Assembly: GCF_010727325.1 (NCBI RefSeq)
Contig: NZ_AP022565.1
Location: forward strand, 3,968,001 to 4,032,000
Length of the DNA stretch: 64,000 nt
Direction of reading: 5' to 3'
Source of the DNA: Mycolicibacterium alvei
GTDB taxonomy: Bacteria; Actinomycetota; Actinomycetes; Mycobacteriales; Mycobacteriaceae
A model generated the notes under the pieces. That model did no database searches, had not been told where the DNA came from, and was given only the letters and a program-made list of their open reading frames with translations. A program made the translations under genes and the position numbers. Positions 38,284 through 56,784 of the stretch are shown in pieces (the first letter of the stretch is position 1; every line of letters begins with the position of its first letter).

Positions 38284-39297
38284 ATGGCAAAAAATGCCGG
38301 CCGCAGGAAGCGGCACCGCATCCTGGCCCTGATCGCGGCCGCGGCGATGGCACTCGTGGTGGTGCTGGTGGCCGCCATGATCGTGATCTACATGCGTCGC
38401 CCCGAGAGCCCGTCGGGACCGCCGACGGCCCAGCCCCCGGCCGGGGTGCCGGGCCCGTCGGCGACGCGTAAGCCGCGTCCGGAGTTCCAGTCCGCCGACT
38501 GTCCCGACGTCATGTTGCTCTCGATCCCCGGTACCTGGGAGTCCTCACCGGTGGACGACCCGTTCAACCCGACACAGTTCCCGCTGTCGCTGATGAGCAA
38601 TATCAGTCGGCCGATGGCCGAGCAGTTCGGAAGGGACCGCCTCGAGGTCTACACGGTGCCCTACACCGCGCAGTTCCATAATCCGTTCTCCGCCGACAAT
38701 CAGATGTCCTACGACGACAGTCGCGCCGAGGGGAAGCGCGCCGCGGTGAAGGCGATGACGGAGATGAACGACCGCTGCCCGCTGACCAGCTATGTGATCG
38801 CCGGGTTTTCGCAGGGCGCGGTGATCGGTGGGGACCTGGCCAGCGACATCGGCAACGGGCGCGGCCCGGTGGACGAGGATCTGGTGCTGGGTGCGACGTT
38901 GATCGCCGATGGCCGCCGCCAGCTCGGCGTCGGTCAGGACGTGGGCCCGAACCCACCCGGCCAAGGCGCCGAGATCACGTTGCACGACTTGTCAGTGCTG
39001 TCCGGGATGGGCCTGACCATGACGGGTCCGCGGCAGGGCGGCTTCGGGGCGCTCGACGACCGGACCAACCAGATCTGCGGCAAGGGCGATCTCATCTGCT
39101 CGGCGCCCGAGGAGGCGTTCTCGATCTTCAACCTGCCCAAGACCCTGGAGACACTGACCGGCAGCGCGGCCGGTCCCGTGCACGCCCTGTACAACACCCC
39201 GCAGTTCTGGGTGGAGAACGGGGAGACCGCCACGCAATGGACACTGGGCTGGGCCAGGGGCCTGGTGGAGAACGCGCCTCATCCGAAGCACGGGTGA
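38284..39297 (+). CDS. Cutinase-like envelope lipase (Culp6, Rv3802c-like)
   Basis: A 337-residue essential-type mycobacterial phospholipase/thioesterase. One N-terminal membrane anchor ([20 protein letters not shown]) is followed by a Pro-rich linker and a cutinase-like domain: nucleophile in [17 protein letters not shown], acid near [12 protein letters not shown] and His in [13 protein letters not shown]. Cys pairs ([24 protein letters not shown]) fit the disulfides of the fold. Located directly before fadD32-pks13-accD4, as Rv3802c is, linking it to mycolate or phospholipid remodelling. Confidence 0.93.
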   Translation: MAKNAGRRKRHRILALIAAAAMALVVVLVAAMIVIYMRRPESPSGPPTAQPPAGVPGPSATRKPRPEFQSADCPDVMLLSIPGTWESSPVDDPFNPTQFPLSLMSNISRPMAEQFGRDRLEVYTVPYTAQFHNPFSADNQMSYDDSRAEGKRAAVKAMTEMNDRCPLTSYVIAGFSQGAVIGGDLASDIGNGRGPVDEDLVLGATLIADGRRQLGVGQDVGPNPPGQGAEITLHDLSVLSGMGLTMTGPRQGGFGALDDRTNQICGKGDLICSAPEEAFSIFNLPKTLETLTGSAAGPVHALYNTPQFWVENGETATQWTLGWARGLVENAPHPKHG

Positions 39298-39340
39298 CAC
39301 GAACACGCCCCGGGACACGACTCGCGCACCGGATTTGGCC

Positions 39341-39357
39341 GGGACCGTCACGGTCCC
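39341..39357 (+). terminator. Hairpin after the Culp6-type gene
   Basis: GGGACCG-TCA-CGGTCCC, a perfect 7-bp stem 44 bp past the stop. The rest of the 39298-39550 gap should hold the fadD32 promoter; TACGAT at 39449-39454 is a candidate -10. Confidence 0.5.
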
Positions 39358-39550
39358 CTAACATTAAGAGAAAAATAAGAGCTTCGTGCGCGGGTTGTGG
39401 GTTGAATAGACCCGTCAACTGATTCGTGGCATGGATCTGCAAGCCCGGTACGATCGTCGGGTTTGGGTATGTGCCGGCCGCCGAGTGGCTGCGACGCACC
39501 ACCAGTGACGTGCGACAAAGCGACGAGTGCGGCTCTGACAGGAGAGTTAA

Positions 39551-41443
39551 ATGCCGTTCATCAATCCGTTCATCAAGGACGGTCAGATCAAGTTCCCTGA
39601 CGGCGCCAGCATCGTCGAACACGTCGAGCGTTGGGCCAGGGTTCGTAGCGACAAGCTGGCATACCGCTTCCTGGACTTCTCGACCGAGCGCGACGGCGTC
39701 GCCCGTGACCTGACCTGGGCCCAGTTCAGTGCGCGCAACAAGGCGGTGGCCGCCCGCCTTCAGCAGGTCACCCAGCCTGGTGACCGTGTGGCCATTCTCT
39801 GCCCGCAGAACCTCGACTACCTCGTCGCCTTCTTCGGTGCGCTCTACGCCGGCCGCGTCGCGGTGCCGCTGTTCGATCCGTCCGAGCCCGGACACGTCGG
39901 CCGCCTGCACGCGGTGCTGGACGACTGCCACCCGTCGGCGATCCTGACCACCACCGACGCCGCCGAGGGCGTCCGCAAGTTCTTCCGCAGCCGGCCGGCC
40001 AACCAGCGTCCCCGGGTCATCGCCGTGGACGCCGTGCCCGATGACGTCGCCGCCACCTGGGTCCACTTCAAGGACGTCGACGAGAGCACCATCGCCTACC
40101 TCCAGTACACCTCCGGATCGACCCGGATCCCGACCGGTGTCCAGATCACCCACCTGAACATGGCCACCAACGTGGTGCAGATCGTCGAGGCGCTCGAAGG
40201 CGAGGAGGGCGACCGCGGCCTGTCCTGGCTGCCGTTCTTCCACGACATGGGTCTGGTCACCGGGTTGATCGCGCCGATGATCGGCCACTACTTCACCTTC
40301 ATGACCCCGGCCGCCTTCGTGCGCCGGCCGGAGCGCTGGATCCGGGAGATGGCCCGCAAAGAAGGCGACACCGGCGGTGTCATCTCGGTGGCCCCGAACT
40401 TCGCGTTCGACCACGCTGCCGCCCGGGGTGTGCCCAAAGATGGCGCGCCGCTCGACCTGTCCAACGTCAAGGCCGTGCTCAACGGCAGCGAGCCGATCTC
40501 GGCAGCCACCGTGCGCCGGTTCAACGAGGCGTTCAGCCCGTTCGGCTTCCCCGCCAAGGCGATCAAACCGTCCTACGGCCTGGCCGAGGCGACGTTGATG
40601 GTGTCGACCACCCCGGCCGCCGAAGAGCCCAAGATCATCTACGTCGACCGCGACGCGCTCAACAGCGGCCGCATCGTCGAGGTCGACGGCGACTCGCCAA
40701 AGGCGGTCGCCCAGGCCTCGGCCGGCAAGGTCGGCGTCTCGGAGTGGGCCGTCATCGTGGACGCCGAGAGCGCGACCGAGCTGCCCGACGGACAGGTCGG
40801 CGAGATCTGGATGAGCGGCCAGAACATGGGCACCGGGTACTGGGGTAAGCCCGAAGAGACTGTCCAGGTTTTCCAGAACACCCTCAAATCGCGGACCAGC
40901 CCGTCACACGCCGAGGGCGCTGAAGACGACGCCGCCTGGGTCCGTACCGGTGATTTCGGCGCCTTCTACGACGGTGATCTCTACATCACCGGCCGCGTGA
41001 AGGACCTGGTGATCATCGACGGCCGCAACCACTACCCGCAGGACCTGGAGTACTCGGCGCAGGAAGCCAGCAAGGCGCTGCGCACCGGCTACGTGGCGGC
41101 CTTCTCGGTGCCGGCCAACCAGCTGCCCGACGAGGTGTTCGAAAACGCACACGCCGGCCTGCACCGTGACGAGGACGACAGCTCCGAGCAGCTGGTCATC
41201 GTCGCCGAGCGGGCACCCGGCTCGCACAAGCTCGAAGTCGGTCCGATCACCGATGACATCCGCGCGGCGATCGCCGTGCGGCACGGCGTCACCGTGCGCG
41301 ACGTGTTGCTGACCGCCGCCGGCGCCGTCCCGCGTACCTCCAGCGGCAAGATCGGTCGCCGGGCCTGCCGTTCGGCGTACCTGGACGGCTCTCTGCGCAG
41401 CGGCAAGATCGCCAACGCGTTCCCGGACGAGACGGACGACTGA
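39551..41443 (+). CDS. fadD32: Long-chain fatty-acyl-AMP ligase
   Basis: Activates the meromycolic acid as acyl-AMP and loads it on the N-terminal carrier domain of Pks13. 630 residues, ANL superfamily: AMP-binding motif [45 protein letters not shown], and [20 protein letters not shown] with the FAAL pattern, then [14 protein letters not shown]. The insertion typical of FAALs (no CoA use) sits between the large and small domains. It starts with [15 protein letters not shown] after AGGAGAG and heads the fadD32-pks13-accD4 operon. Confidence 0.97.
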   Translation: MPFINPFIKDGQIKFPDGASIVEHVERWARVRSDKLAYRFLDFSTERDGVARDLTWAQFSARNKAVAARLQQVTQPGDRVAILCPQNLDYLVAFFGALYAGRVAVPLFDPSEPGHVGRLHAVLDDCHPSAILTTTDAAEGVRKFFRSRPANQRPRVIAVDAVPDDVAATWVHFKDVDESTIAYLQYTSGSTRIPTGVQITHLNMATNVVQIVEALEGEEGDRGLSWLPFFHDMGLVTGLIAPMIGHYFTFMTPAAFVRRPERWIREMARKEGDTGGVISVAPNFAFDHAAARGVPKDGAPLDLSNVKAVLNGSEPISAATVRRFNEAFSPFGFPAKAIKPSYGLAEATLMVSTTPAAEEPKIIYVDRDALNSGRIVEVDGDSPKAVAQASAGKVGVSEWAVIVDAESATELPDGQVGEIWMSGQNMGTGYWGKPEETVQVFQNTLKSRTSPSHAEGAEDDAAWVRTGDFGAFYDGDLYITGRVKDLVIIDGRNHYPQDLEYSAQEASKALRTGYVAAFSVPANQLPDEVFENAHAGLHRDEDDSSEQLVIVAERAPGSHKLEVGPITDDIRAAIAVRHGVTVRDVLLTAAGAVPRTSSGKIGRRACRSAYLDGSLRSGKIANAFPDETDD

Positions 41444-41498
41444 CTGAGCTAGGCGCCACGCCGCCCAGCGCCCGATGCACGACGAAGGTGACTTGAAC

Positions 41499-48484
<6,986 letters not shown>

Positions 48485-48621
48485 TTTCTCTCCACCTGGG
48501 CACCGCGAGCGTGCACTGCCTGTCATGGTTCGCGGTGTGCGGTCGACACACAGTCTTACTCACATGCGTGTAATTCGAAATCGACCATTGTGAGCAGCGG
48601 TGAATGCGGACCCGGCAAAAA

Positions 48622-48641
48622 CCATCCACAAGTTATCCACA
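48622..48641 (+). promoter_or_regulatory. Paired DnaA-box-like sites
   Basis: CCATCCACA (48622-48630) and a perfect TTATCCACA (48633-48641), 2 bp apart, in the gene-free stretch after accD4 (48485-48700). Confidence 0.45.
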
Positions 48642-48700
48642 GACCACTCGTGTTTGCTGGATGCTCGGCTGGTTAGTCTGAAGGCGAAAGGGGATCGCCT

Positions 48701-50116
48701 ATGAGCACCGCCGTCGTGGTGGGCAGCGGGCCCAACGGGCTCGCGGCCGCCATCGTGTTGGCCCGGGCCGGGCACGAGGTCACCGTGCTGGAGTCGGCCG
48801 AGGAGATCGGCGGCGGCGTGCGCTCCGGGACCGTTGACGGAGTCCTCGTCGACCACTGCTCGGCGATCCACCCGATGGCGGTCGGATCGGCCTTTCTCGC
48901 CGGCCTGGATCTCGAGCGACACGGATTGCGCTGGCGCTGGCCCGAAATCGACTGTGCTCACCCGCTCGACGACGGTGATGCGGGCCTGCTGTACCGCAGC
49001 GTCGAGCAGACTGCGGCCGGGCTCGGCGCCGACGGTGCCCGCTGGCGAGCCGTGTTCGGTGGCCCCGCAGCCCGTTTCGACACGCTGGCTGATGACATCA
49101 TGGGACCGCTACTGCGGATCCCGGCACATCCGTTGACGCTGGCCCGGTTCGGGGCGCCCACGGTGCTGCCCGCCTCGTTATTCGCCCGTATCTTCCGCAC
49201 ACCGGCCGCTCGGGCGTTGTTCGGAGGCGTTGCGGCCCACACCTTCCGGCCGTTGCACTATCCGATGACCTCGGCGATCGGGCTGGGCATCCTCACCGCC
49301 GGACACCGGCATGGGTGGGCTGTGGCGGAGGGAGGATCGCAGGCGATCACCGACGCGCTGGCCTCGGTGCTGGCCGAACTCGGCGGCAAGGTGCGTACGG
49401 GAACCCGAATCGCCAGGGCCGATCAACTGCCGCCCGCCGACATCACCATGTTCGACCTGACGCCCACCGCCGTCGCCGAAATCCTGGGCGACCGGTTGCC
49501 GCGCCGGGTGGCCCGCAGTTACCGCCGATTCCGTTACGGTCCAGGCGCATTCAAGGTCGATTTCGCGGTCCGCGGCCCGGTGCCGTGGGCCAATGCCGAG
49601 GTGGGTCGGGCCGGAACGGTCCATCTGGGTGGGGACTTCGACGAGATCGCGGCCACCGAGCGTGAGATCCATGCCGGGCGCATGCCACGCCGGCCGTTCG
49701 TCCTGGTGGGGCAGCAGTACCTGGCAGATCCGGGCCGTAGCGCCGGAGATGTCAATCCGATCTACGCGTATGCCCATGTGCCGCACGGGTATACCGGTGA
49801 CGCAACCGATGCGATCGTAGAGCAGTTCGAGCGGTTCGCACCGGGCTTCGCCGACCGGATCGTCGCGACCGCCGTGCGTTCGACCACCGAGATGTCGGTG
49901 TACAACCCGAACTACGTCGGCGGGGATATCTGTACCGGCGCCAAGGACATCGGGCAGTTGGTGTTCGGACCGCGGCCCACGCTGGCACCCTATGACGTCG
50001 GTATCCCCGGTATGTACATCTGTTCGGCTGCCACACCGCCGGGGCCCGGCGCGCACGGCATGTGCGGCGCCAACGCGGCGACCCGAGCCTTGGCGCATCT
50101 GCGCCGCGAACCGTAG
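48701..50116 (+). CDS. FAD-dependent phytoene-desaturase-like oxidoreductase
   Basis: A 471-residue flavoprotein. The Rossmann motif is AVVVGSGPNGLAAAIVLARA followed by the ribose-binding Glu in EVTVLESAEEIGGGVRS; the C-terminal FAD signature is GMYICSAATPPGPGAHGMCG. Between them PMTSAIGLGILTAGHRHGWA and EGGSQAITDALASVLAELGG are typical of the NAD(P)/FAD CrtI-like family. Ribosome site AAAGGGGA before ATG 48701. Substrate unknown. It lies between accD4 and embB, a place filled by other genes in M. tuberculosis. Confidence 0.86.
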   Translation: MSTAVVVGSGPNGLAAAIVLARAGHEVTVLESAEEIGGGVRSGTVDGVLVDHCSAIHPMAVGSAFLAGLDLERHGLRWRWPEIDCAHPLDDGDAGLLYRSVEQTAAGLGADGARWRAVFGGPAARFDTLADDIMGPLLRIPAHPLTLARFGAPTVLPASLFARIFRTPAARALFGGVAAHTFRPLHYPMTSAIGLGILTAGHRHGWAVAEGGSQAITDALASVLAELGGKVRTGTRIARADQLPPADITMFDLTPTAVAEILGDRLPRRVARSYRRFRYGPGAFKVDFAVRGPVPWANAEVGRAGTVHLGGDFDEIAATEREIHAGRMPRRPFVLVGQQYLADPGRSAGDVNPIYAYAHVPHGYTGDATDAIVEQFERFAPGFADRIVATAVRSTTEMSVYNPNYVGGDICTGAKDIGQLVFGPRPTLAPYDVGIPGMYICSAATPPGPGAHGMCGANAATRALAHLRREP

Positions 50117-50170
50117 CGCCGCGAACCGTAGCGCTGCGCCGCGAACCGTAGCGCCGCGCCGCGAACCGTA
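50101..50170 (+). repeat. Tandem repeat spanning the stop codon of the oxidoreductase gene
   Basis: Four units ending GCGCCGCGAACCGTA: 50101-50115, 50116-50130, 50131-50150 and 50151-50170. The last two carry a 5-bp extra GCGCT or GCGCC. Unit 1 encodes the C-terminal RREP and most of the stop. Confidence 0.9.
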
Positions 50171-50252
50171 GCGCCGATTTCTACACCTGGGCCGTAATTT
50201 TCGCGATTCGCGACCCTGGTGCAGAAACCGGCGAGCGGCGGTGCGGGAGAAG

Positions 50253-53200
50253 CTACGGCTTGATGCGGATCCGGCCCGGTTTGTAGAGCCCGGAGTGCGT
50301 CGCCGTCCCGAGTTCGACCTCCGCCGGAACCGCATCGACGATGGTGTCGAACTTGCGCAGCGAGCCCCAGTCCCGGCCCCAGTCCTTGTTCAGGTAGGTG
50401 GCCATCACATGCTGGCGCAGCAGCAGATCGCTGATGCCCAGCAGGCCGCCGTTGATGCCGTCCTCCCAGGTGTCGGTGTCCTTCATCTTGGCGTTGTAGT
50501 CCGGGGTGATCCGGAACTTGGGCACCTCGGTGACACCGTTGGCGTGCAGCATCGGCTGCTGGCACGGGAAGGCCAGGCCCACAGCCCAGTCCATCAGCAC
50601 CGGCTGCTCCGAGCCGATGTACTCCTGCACGGTCTTGACCTCGGGCACCCGGGGTGGGGTCACCGCGATCCAGTCTCCGAGGGACAACGACTCATCCTCG
50701 GCGATGACCCGGACGAACGTTGCGTCGGAGGGAATCTCGCTGCGGTCGAAGCGCAGGTTGCGCCAGGACGGGATCGGTCCCAGGTCGTACGGCACCACCC
50801 GGCCGGCCGGCACTGCGGCGCCGTCGGGTCCGGGGCGGCCGTATTCCAGTTCGACCGCCTGGCCCTCGGTGAGTCCATTGAAAATGCTGTTGCCGGTGAT
50901 GGTTCCGGCCGCGGTGACGACGACCAGCGGGTGGGCCGCATCGGGTGCGGGTAGCTGATACCAGGCCGAGGCCAGCTTGCTCACCTGCTGGGCCGGTCCC
51001 TCGACGTAGCTGCCGGCCAGGGGTACCCGGGCCGGATCGAGCCCGTAGGGCAGTGGCACGGTCGACCCGTTGATGCCCGGGGTCTTCAGCTCGGCGTCGG
51101 CATTCCAGTCGGCGTCGATACCCGGCATCGGCACGGTGATCCGAATTGCTTCGGCGACAATGTGATCCGGTACGCCATTCGGTGCGAACCCGCTCGATGC
51201 GGTCCCGCCCAGCGGCCCCAGCGGACCGTACTCACCCGGCACGGGGGTCAGGAACCCGTCGTTGGTGTCGGGTTCGACCAGCACGTCGTCGGCCAGGCCG
51301 CAACCGCCGGCGAAAGCTCGCAGGTTCGCGGATGCGTTGGAGTAGGTGCCGTCCTGGCGCACCACCCCGTAGAGCATCGAACCGACGAACACCACGACCA
51401 TGAACCCGGCCGCCAGCGGCACGGGTGCGGCGGTCAGCGCCCGTGCCAACCGGCCCTCGGCCGACGGTCTCAGGTGCAGCCAGTACGCCCACAGCGCGGT
51501 GATGGCGAACAGCGCAAAGAAGATGGCGCTCACCGTGACTCCACCGATGTTGGGCTTGTCGTTGTTGAACGGCACGCCGTAACTGGACACATACCACCAG
51601 CCGTTGGTGGTGGCGAAGCACAGCGCCAGCACGAACAGCACGGCCGCGGTGAACGCCATGCGGTTACGCGCCGAGCGCAGAATCGCCGGCCCGGCCAGCA
51701 CCGTGACCACCGCCGCCATCGCTGCGCCCACGGCGGCGAACAGGCCGAAGTGGTGCACCCACTTGGTGGGGGTGAACATCAGGCAGAACATGGTGGCGAA
51801 GATGATGCCCATCAGTCGCCAGACCGGCCCGCGGGCCACACCGGGAACCCGCTTGCGCCGCAACATGATGAACAGCGAGGTGAACAGGCTCAGCGCGGTG
51901 ATGATGAAGCCGAACCGGCGGGACAGTGAGCCGTCCACGGTGGGCAGGATCAGGTAGTAGTAGCGCAGGTTCTCGGTGTACCACTCCTGGCTCGGGCCGA
52001 TCGCGGTACGAATCCTGGTGGCCTCCAGCACCGTTGCCAGCGTCTGGTCGGCGAACACCACGGTCAGGATCACCGTGCCCGCGGCCAGCAGTGGCAGCAC
52101 CAGCGGCCACAGGCCCAGGACGCGACGGCGACGCACCAGGATGCGCAGCAGCGGGCGACCACCGGCGAGCAGTGCTGCGACGGCGATCAGACCGGTCGGC
52201 TGGATGCCGAGGGTGAAGGCCGCCGCGATGATCGCCATGGCGGCCGGGGTCAGGCGTCCGGAGATGATGGCGCGTTCGATCAGCACATAGGTGATCAGTG
52301 CGCCGGTGGCGATCTGGCCTTCGGGGCGCAGGCCATTGTTGAACGGCATCCAGGCGGCCATCAGCACCAGGCCGGCCGCCCACAGCGCGGGTTTGGAGGC
52401 GATCACCGCGGGCCCGAGGCGCGGCAGCACCTCACGCGACAGCAGCAGCCAGCAGACCAGCGCGCAGATCAGATCGGGCAGACGCATCCAGATGCTGGCG
52501 TCGCTGACATGGGTCATCAGGGCCAGCAGGTTGTAGAACCAGCCGAACGGATCCTCGGGGCTGCCGAACCAGCGGAAGTAGTTCGACATGTAGCCGGCGT
52601 GGTCGGCCACCCGTGCCATCTGCAGGATGTAGCCGTCGTCGGACGAGTTGGCGCCGATCACGTGCCAGCTCAGGAACCCACCGATCACCGCCACGTCGAC
52701 GGCACTGAACGTGCGCCAGCGTGAGGGGATCAGGTGGTGCATCCGTCGGCCGTCGAGCCGGTCGAGGCGCCACAGGGCCAGCAGCGCAACCACTGTGGCG
52801 GCGATCCCGAGCAGCATCGCCACCAGCTTGAGCGTGGTGGGCGTGGACGTGAAGCGCGTATCGATCGTGGCTGAGAACGAGAGGCCTTGCGGCGCGGCTC
52901 CGCTCAGCTCGGTGAAGACACCGACGATCTGGGGTCGCAGGTTCGGGTCGGGGAAGCCGGTGTGCAGCTCCTTACCGTCCTTGCCGGTGAGCCCGACGAA
53001 CGTGGCGAAGGTTCCGGCCTCCGACGAGGTGATCTCGATGCGTTCACAGGCAGGCGAATTGACCTTCTCCCGTTCCACACTGGCGATCACCACGTTGCGG
53101 TCGGTGATGTCGACGCGCTTGGCGTTGACGTTGACGAACAACGCGTTGAGCGCGGCCTGCCTGCCCTCCTTGGGCGCGGTGCCCAGCACCATCGCGCCCT

Positions 53201-53453
53201 CGGGCGGTACCGAGCGGAGCACCTCGCACGGCACTGTCACCGACATGGTGACCGGGGTCTGAGTGATCAAAGGTGCTGTGACGCTGCCCAACTGGCCGGC
53301 CTGAGGCCAGTTCAGCGTGGCGGTGGTCTGGACCACCGGCAGCAGCGGTGTGGCCACTGCACACAGGAAGCCGATGAGCCCGGCGATCATCGCGACCCAG
53401 CGGGTCAGCTGAACGCCCTTGTCAGCGCTATGTTCGCGCACCGTGGTGCTCAT
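50253..53453 (-). CDS. embB: Arabinosyltransferase EmbB
   Basis: With EmbA it makes the terminal hexa-arabinofuranosyl motif of arabinogalactan; the main ethambutol target. 1,066 residues, GT-C fold with about 13-15 membrane spans, a first extracytoplasmic domain (about 45-210) and a large C-terminal carbohydrate-binding region. Catalytic Asp pair at residues 272-273 in [20 protein letters not shown]. The Met after YILQ (residue 279) aligns with the resistance position Met306 of M. tuberculosis and is unchanged. The proline motif and W-rich C-terminal module are present. Starts within the 3' end of embA (4-bp overlap). Confidence 0.96.
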   Translation of the reverse strand: MSTTVREHSADKGVQLTRWVAMIAGLIGFLCAVATPLLPVVQTTATLNWPQAGQLGSVTAPLITQTPVTMSVTVPCEVLRSVPPEGAMVLGTAPKEGRQAALNALFVNVNAKRVDITDRNVVIASVEREKVNSPACERIEITSSEAGTFATFVGLTGKDGKELHTGFPDPNLRPQIVGVFTELSGAAPQGLSFSATIDTRFTSTPTTLKLVAMLLGIAATVVALLALWRLDRLDGRRMHHLIPSRWRTFSAVDVAVIGGFLSWHVIGANSSDDGYILQMARVADHAGYMSNYFRWFGSPEDPFGWFYNLLALMTHVSDASIWMRLPDLICALVCWLLLSREVLPRLGPAVIASKPALWAAGLVLMAAWMPFNNGLRPEGQIATGALITYVLIERAIISGRLTPAAMAIIAAAFTLGIQPTGLIAVAALLAGGRPLLRILVRRRRVLGLWPLVLPLLAAGTVILTVVFADQTLATVLEATRIRTAIGPSQEWYTENLRYYYLILPTVDGSLSRRFGFIITALSLFTSLFIMLRRKRVPGVARGPVWRLMGIIFATMFCLMFTPTKWVHHFGLFAAVGAAMAAVVTVLAGPAILRSARNRMAFTAAVLFVLALCFATTNGWWYVSSYGVPFNNDKPNIGGVTVSAIFFALFAITALWAYWLHLRPSAEGRLARALTAAPVPLAAGFMVVVFVGSMLYGVVRQDGTYSNASANLRAFAGGCGLADDVLVEPDTNDGFLTPVPGEYGPLGPLGGTASSGFAPNGVPDHIVAEAIRITVPMPGIDADWNADAELKTPGINGSTVPLPYGLDPARVPLAGSYVEGPAQQVSKLASAWYQLPAPDAAHPLVVVTAAGTITGNSIFNGLTEGQAVELEYGRPGPDGAAVPAGRVVPYDLGPIPSWRNLRFDRSEIPSDATFVRVIAEDESLSLGDWIAVTPPRVPEVKTVQEYIGSEQPVLMDWAVGLAFPCQQPMLHANGVTEVPKFRITPDYNAKMKDTDTWEDGINGGLLGISDLLLRQHVMATYLNKDWGRDWGSLRKFDTIVDAVPAEVELGTATHSGLYKPGRIRIKP

Positions 53454-56400
53454 GGCAGGGCCCGGATCGGCCCGGGCCGGCTGAAGCCGAACACTCGTTG
53501 GGTCCCCTGTTCGATCGTGGCGACGGGCGCCTGGCCGGCCGGCACCACCGGGTCGTATTTCTCGATCGAGCCCCAGTCCCGGTACCAGTCGTCACGCAGA
53601 TACGTCGGAATGGTCGACGTGCGCAGCAGCGCCTGGATGAAGAGGAAGGGACCACCCTTTTGGGCGGACTGCCACATGTTCGACGACACCACCACTTGCT
53701 TGACGTTGGGGAGGATGCGGTATTCCGGCAGCTCGGCGACACCGAGATGTTCGGAGAATGGGCGCTGGCAGGGGAAATTCGCGGCGGTCGCGATGTCCAT
53801 CAGCACCGGGGTCTGCGTGCCGAGGAAATCCTGTGCGGTCTGCAGGGTTGGCACCCGAGGCGGGGTGAAACCGAACCACTGGTCGTCGGACAGGTTCGGA
53901 TCGTCGGCGACGATCCGGGCCACGTTGGCCTCCGGCGGTGCCCAGGCCAACGGGAAACGCAGGTTGCGCCAGGCGTATTGGGCGAACACGTCGATCGGTT
54001 GGACGGCGTCGAGGGCTGCGAAGCTGCCGTCGGGACGGTGCACGCCCCACTGCAGTTTCAGTGATTGGCCGTAGTGGAACTCGTGTTCCTCGTCGTAGTA
54101 CCAGATGGCGCCCGCGGCGGCGACGGTCACCAATGGTCGGTCTGCGGTACGCGGCGGCAGTTGGTACCAGGCCGAGGTGGCCTTGGCCGCGAGGGTGTTC
54201 TCCTTGTAGCTGCCCATCACCGGGGTACGCGCCGGGTCCAGGCCGAAGGGCAGGTACACCCGGGAACCGTTGACACCGACGGGTCCATAGCCGCCGCCGG
54301 TGCCCGCTGCGTAGGCGATGCCGACGTTGGGTTTGTTGGGTGAGCCGTCGGAGTTCACCGTGCCGGGGTTGGCGACGACGGGTTTCGGCGGCTCCAGGGT
54401 GTCACTGATCCCGTTGGGGGTGAAGCCAACCGGGTTCTCGCCGCCCAGTGGCCCGTACTCGCCGTAGGTCTGGCCTTCCACCGGTTGCAGCATGCCTGCG
54501 TTGGTGTCGGCCTCGACCAGGACGTCGTCGGCCATGGCGCAACTGTCCGCCGACAGCCCCGAGGTCAGCGCCGAGACGTTGGCCTTGGCGGTGGTGTAGA
54601 CGGGGTAGCGCTGGACGAAACCCTTGGCCATCGAGCCGACTTCGAGCACCACCATGATGGTTGCGACCACCAGCAGCGGGGTCGACGCCAGCGCCCGGTT
54701 GCGCCGGGTGTCGGCCACCTCGGTGTGCCCGGCGTAGTCGATCCGGAAGTGCAGCCAGCCGGCCAGCACCGCGGTGATGATGGCCAGCGCCAGGAAGATG
54801 GTGGTCACCGGGAATCCGGCGAGCACCGGCTGGCGGTCGAACCAGGGCACACCGTAGTTGCCGACGTAGAACCAGCCGTTGGTGCCGGACGTGGCCCAGG
54901 CGAGCACGAACAGCAGCGCAGTGACGTAGAGGGCGAGGTTGCGTCGGCTGTGCAGGCCCACCCGGGCGAAGGCAAACGCCGTCACCGCCCCGAGCGCGGC
55001 TGCCAGCCCGGCGAACGCACCGAACTGCACGGCCCACTTGGTCGGGGTGAAATGCAGGAGCAACAGGCCGACGGCGGTGGTGCCGATCAGTCGCCAGACC
55101 GGGCCGCTGGCCAGGCCGGGCACGCCGCCCTTGCGCAGCAGGACGGCGATCATGCCGAACAGGCACAGCATCATGGCCAGGACCGCGAACCGCCGGGTCA
55201 AGGAGCTGTCGACCGAGTCTTCGACGGTCAGGAAGTAGTAGCGCAGGAATTCCTGGTACCACGAGATGGTCGGGCCGACGGTGTATTTGATGCGGGCCGA
55301 TTCGGCGACGCTGGCCAGGGTCTGGTCGCGGAACACCACGACGAAGATCAGTGCCGCCGACCCGGCGAGCGCGGCCAGTGCGGGCAGGGCGATGCGTCGG
55401 GCCTTGATGATCCTGATGACGGCGCGCGCGCCGACCAGTAGCGGGGCCAGCGCGATGAGGCCCTGCGGGGCCAGGGTCACGCTGAACGCCGCCACGATGA
55501 TCGCCAGGCAGGTCGCCCACAAAACGCGTGTACCGATTGTGTATTCCACGAGCGCCCAGACCGCGAGGACGCCGAAGGCGATCAGCGGTTCGGGGCGCAG
55601 TCCGTTGTTGAACGGCATCCAGGCGGCGAGGAACACCGCGCCTGCGGTCCACATGGTGACGCGGTTGAGCGCGACGCGCCGGCCGAGCCGCGGCAGGACC
55701 CAGCGGCTCAGCAGCAGCCAGGTGCCGATGCCGGCCAGGGTGGCGGGCAGCCGCATCCACACACCGGCGGTGCTGATCGTGGCGAGGTGGCCCAGCACCG
55801 ACTGGTACCAGTCGAACGGGGCCTCGGTGGTGCCGAAGTAGCGGAAGTAGTTGGCGGTGTACCCGGCGTCGGCCGATACCCGCGCGATGGTCAGGTTGTA
55901 GCCGTCATCCGACGAGATGGCGCCGATGACGTGCCACACCAGCAGGCCGCCGATGACGCCGATGTCGGCGATCCAGGTGCCGAGCGGGACCTTGACGAAG
56001 CGGCGCCAGGCCCCGCGGACCCGATGGCTTCCACGGCGGTCAAGAACGGCCAGCGCGATGATCGAGGCCACCACGCACAGCACCCCGAGCGCCATCACCA
56101 GCAGCTTCAGTGCGGTCGGGGAGGTGATGAACCGGGTGTCGATGTCGACGCGGGCGCTCAACCCGGGCTGCGGTGCCATCTTCAGGTCGGTGAACAGGCC
56201 GGCGACCTGAGGCTTCTTCTCGACGGCCGCGGTGCCGGTGGCACCGGGGATGCCGACGAAGTCCGCACCGACACCGCCCAGGTTCGCCCACAGGTGCAGC
56301 GCGCTGCAGCCGCCGGCGTTGATCGCCGCGCGGGGTGCGACGGCGGCCACCGAGTCACGGAACGCCACCACCACGGTCTCGGTGTTGGCCCGGACGAACA

Positions 56401-56716
56401 GCCCGTTGCGGCTGGCGTCGATCCCGTCGGACGGAATGGTGGAGAACACCAGGCCGCCCGTGGCGGGCAGCGTCGCGATCGCCGTGCACGGAATGGACAC
56501 ATCGAGGGTCTGCGGGGCACCCGACACCAGCGGGGCGGTCACCGAGGTGACGTTGCCCCCGGCGTCGGTGCCCTGCGGCCACAGGACGGTCGCGGTGGTC
56601 TGTTTGACGGGCAGCAGCGGCACCAGCGCGCACAGCACCACACCCGCGATGCCCGCGATGATGGCGATCAGGCGTGCGACGCCCACCACACGGTCGGTTG
56701 GCTCATCGGAAGGCAC
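53450..56716 (-). CDS. embA: Arabinosyltransferase EmbA
   Basis: Partner of EmbB in the arabinogalactan-specific complex. 1,088 residues with the same layout: N-terminal membrane helix ([20 protein letters not shown]), extracytoplasmic domain, GT-C core with the Asp pair in [20 protein letters not shown], and C-terminal carbohydrate-binding region. GTG start at 56716 lies 68 bp after the embC stop, and TAACAT sits 8 nt before it, so embA-embB may have their own leaderless promoter in addition to readthrough from embC. Confidence 0.96.
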   Translation of the reverse strand: MPSDEPTDRVVGVARLIAIIAGIAGVVLCALVPLLPVKQTTATVLWPQGTDAGGNVTSVTAPLVSGAPQTLDVSIPCTAIATLPATGGLVFSTIPSDGIDASRNGLFVRANTETVVVAFRDSVAAVAPRAAINAGGCSALHLWANLGGVGADFVGIPGATGTAAVEKKPQVAGLFTDLKMAPQPGLSARVDIDTRFITSPTALKLLVMALGVLCVVASIIALAVLDRRGSHRVRGAWRRFVKVPLGTWIADIGVIGGLLVWHVIGAISSDDGYNLTIARVSADAGYTANYFRYFGTTEAPFDWYQSVLGHLATISTAGVWMRLPATLAGIGTWLLLSRWVLPRLGRRVALNRVTMWTAGAVFLAAWMPFNNGLRPEPLIAFGVLAVWALVEYTIGTRVLWATCLAIIVAAFSVTLAPQGLIALAPLLVGARAVIRIIKARRIALPALAALAGSAALIFVVVFRDQTLASVAESARIKYTVGPTISWYQEFLRYYFLTVEDSVDSSLTRRFAVLAMMLCLFGMIAVLLRKGGVPGLASGPVWRLIGTTAVGLLLLHFTPTKWAVQFGAFAGLAAALGAVTAFAFARVGLHSRRNLALYVTALLFVLAWATSGTNGWFYVGNYGVPWFDRQPVLAGFPVTTIFLALAIITAVLAGWLHFRIDYAGHTEVADTRRNRALASTPLLVVATIMVVLEVGSMAKGFVQRYPVYTTAKANVSALTSGLSADSCAMADDVLVEADTNAGMLQPVEGQTYGEYGPLGGENPVGFTPNGISDTLEPPKPVVANPGTVNSDGSPNKPNVGIAYAAGTGGGYGPVGVNGSRVYLPFGLDPARTPVMGSYKENTLAAKATSAWYQLPPRTADRPLVTVAAAGAIWYYDEEHEFHYGQSLKLQWGVHRPDGSFAALDAVQPIDVFAQYAWRNLRFPLAWAPPEANVARIVADDPNLSDDQWFGFTPPRVPTLQTAQDFLGTQTPVLMDIATAANFPCQRPFSEHLGVAELPEYRILPNVKQVVVSSNMWQSAQKGGPFLFIQALLRTSTIPTYLRDDWYRDWGSIEKYDPVVPAGQAPVATIEQGTQRVFGFSRPGPIRALP

Positions 56717-56724
56717 GAGGCTCG

Positions 56725-56730
56725 ATGTTA
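56725..56730 (-). promoter_or_regulatory. Leaderless-type -10 element (embA)
   Basis: TAACAT on the minus strand, 8 nt before GTG 56716. Same hexamer as before the amidase gene. Confidence 0.4.
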
Positions 56731-56784
56731 TGCGACCCGGATATGAGGCCCGGTCTGCCCTGCCGCACTTGTCCGAGCTGTGTC

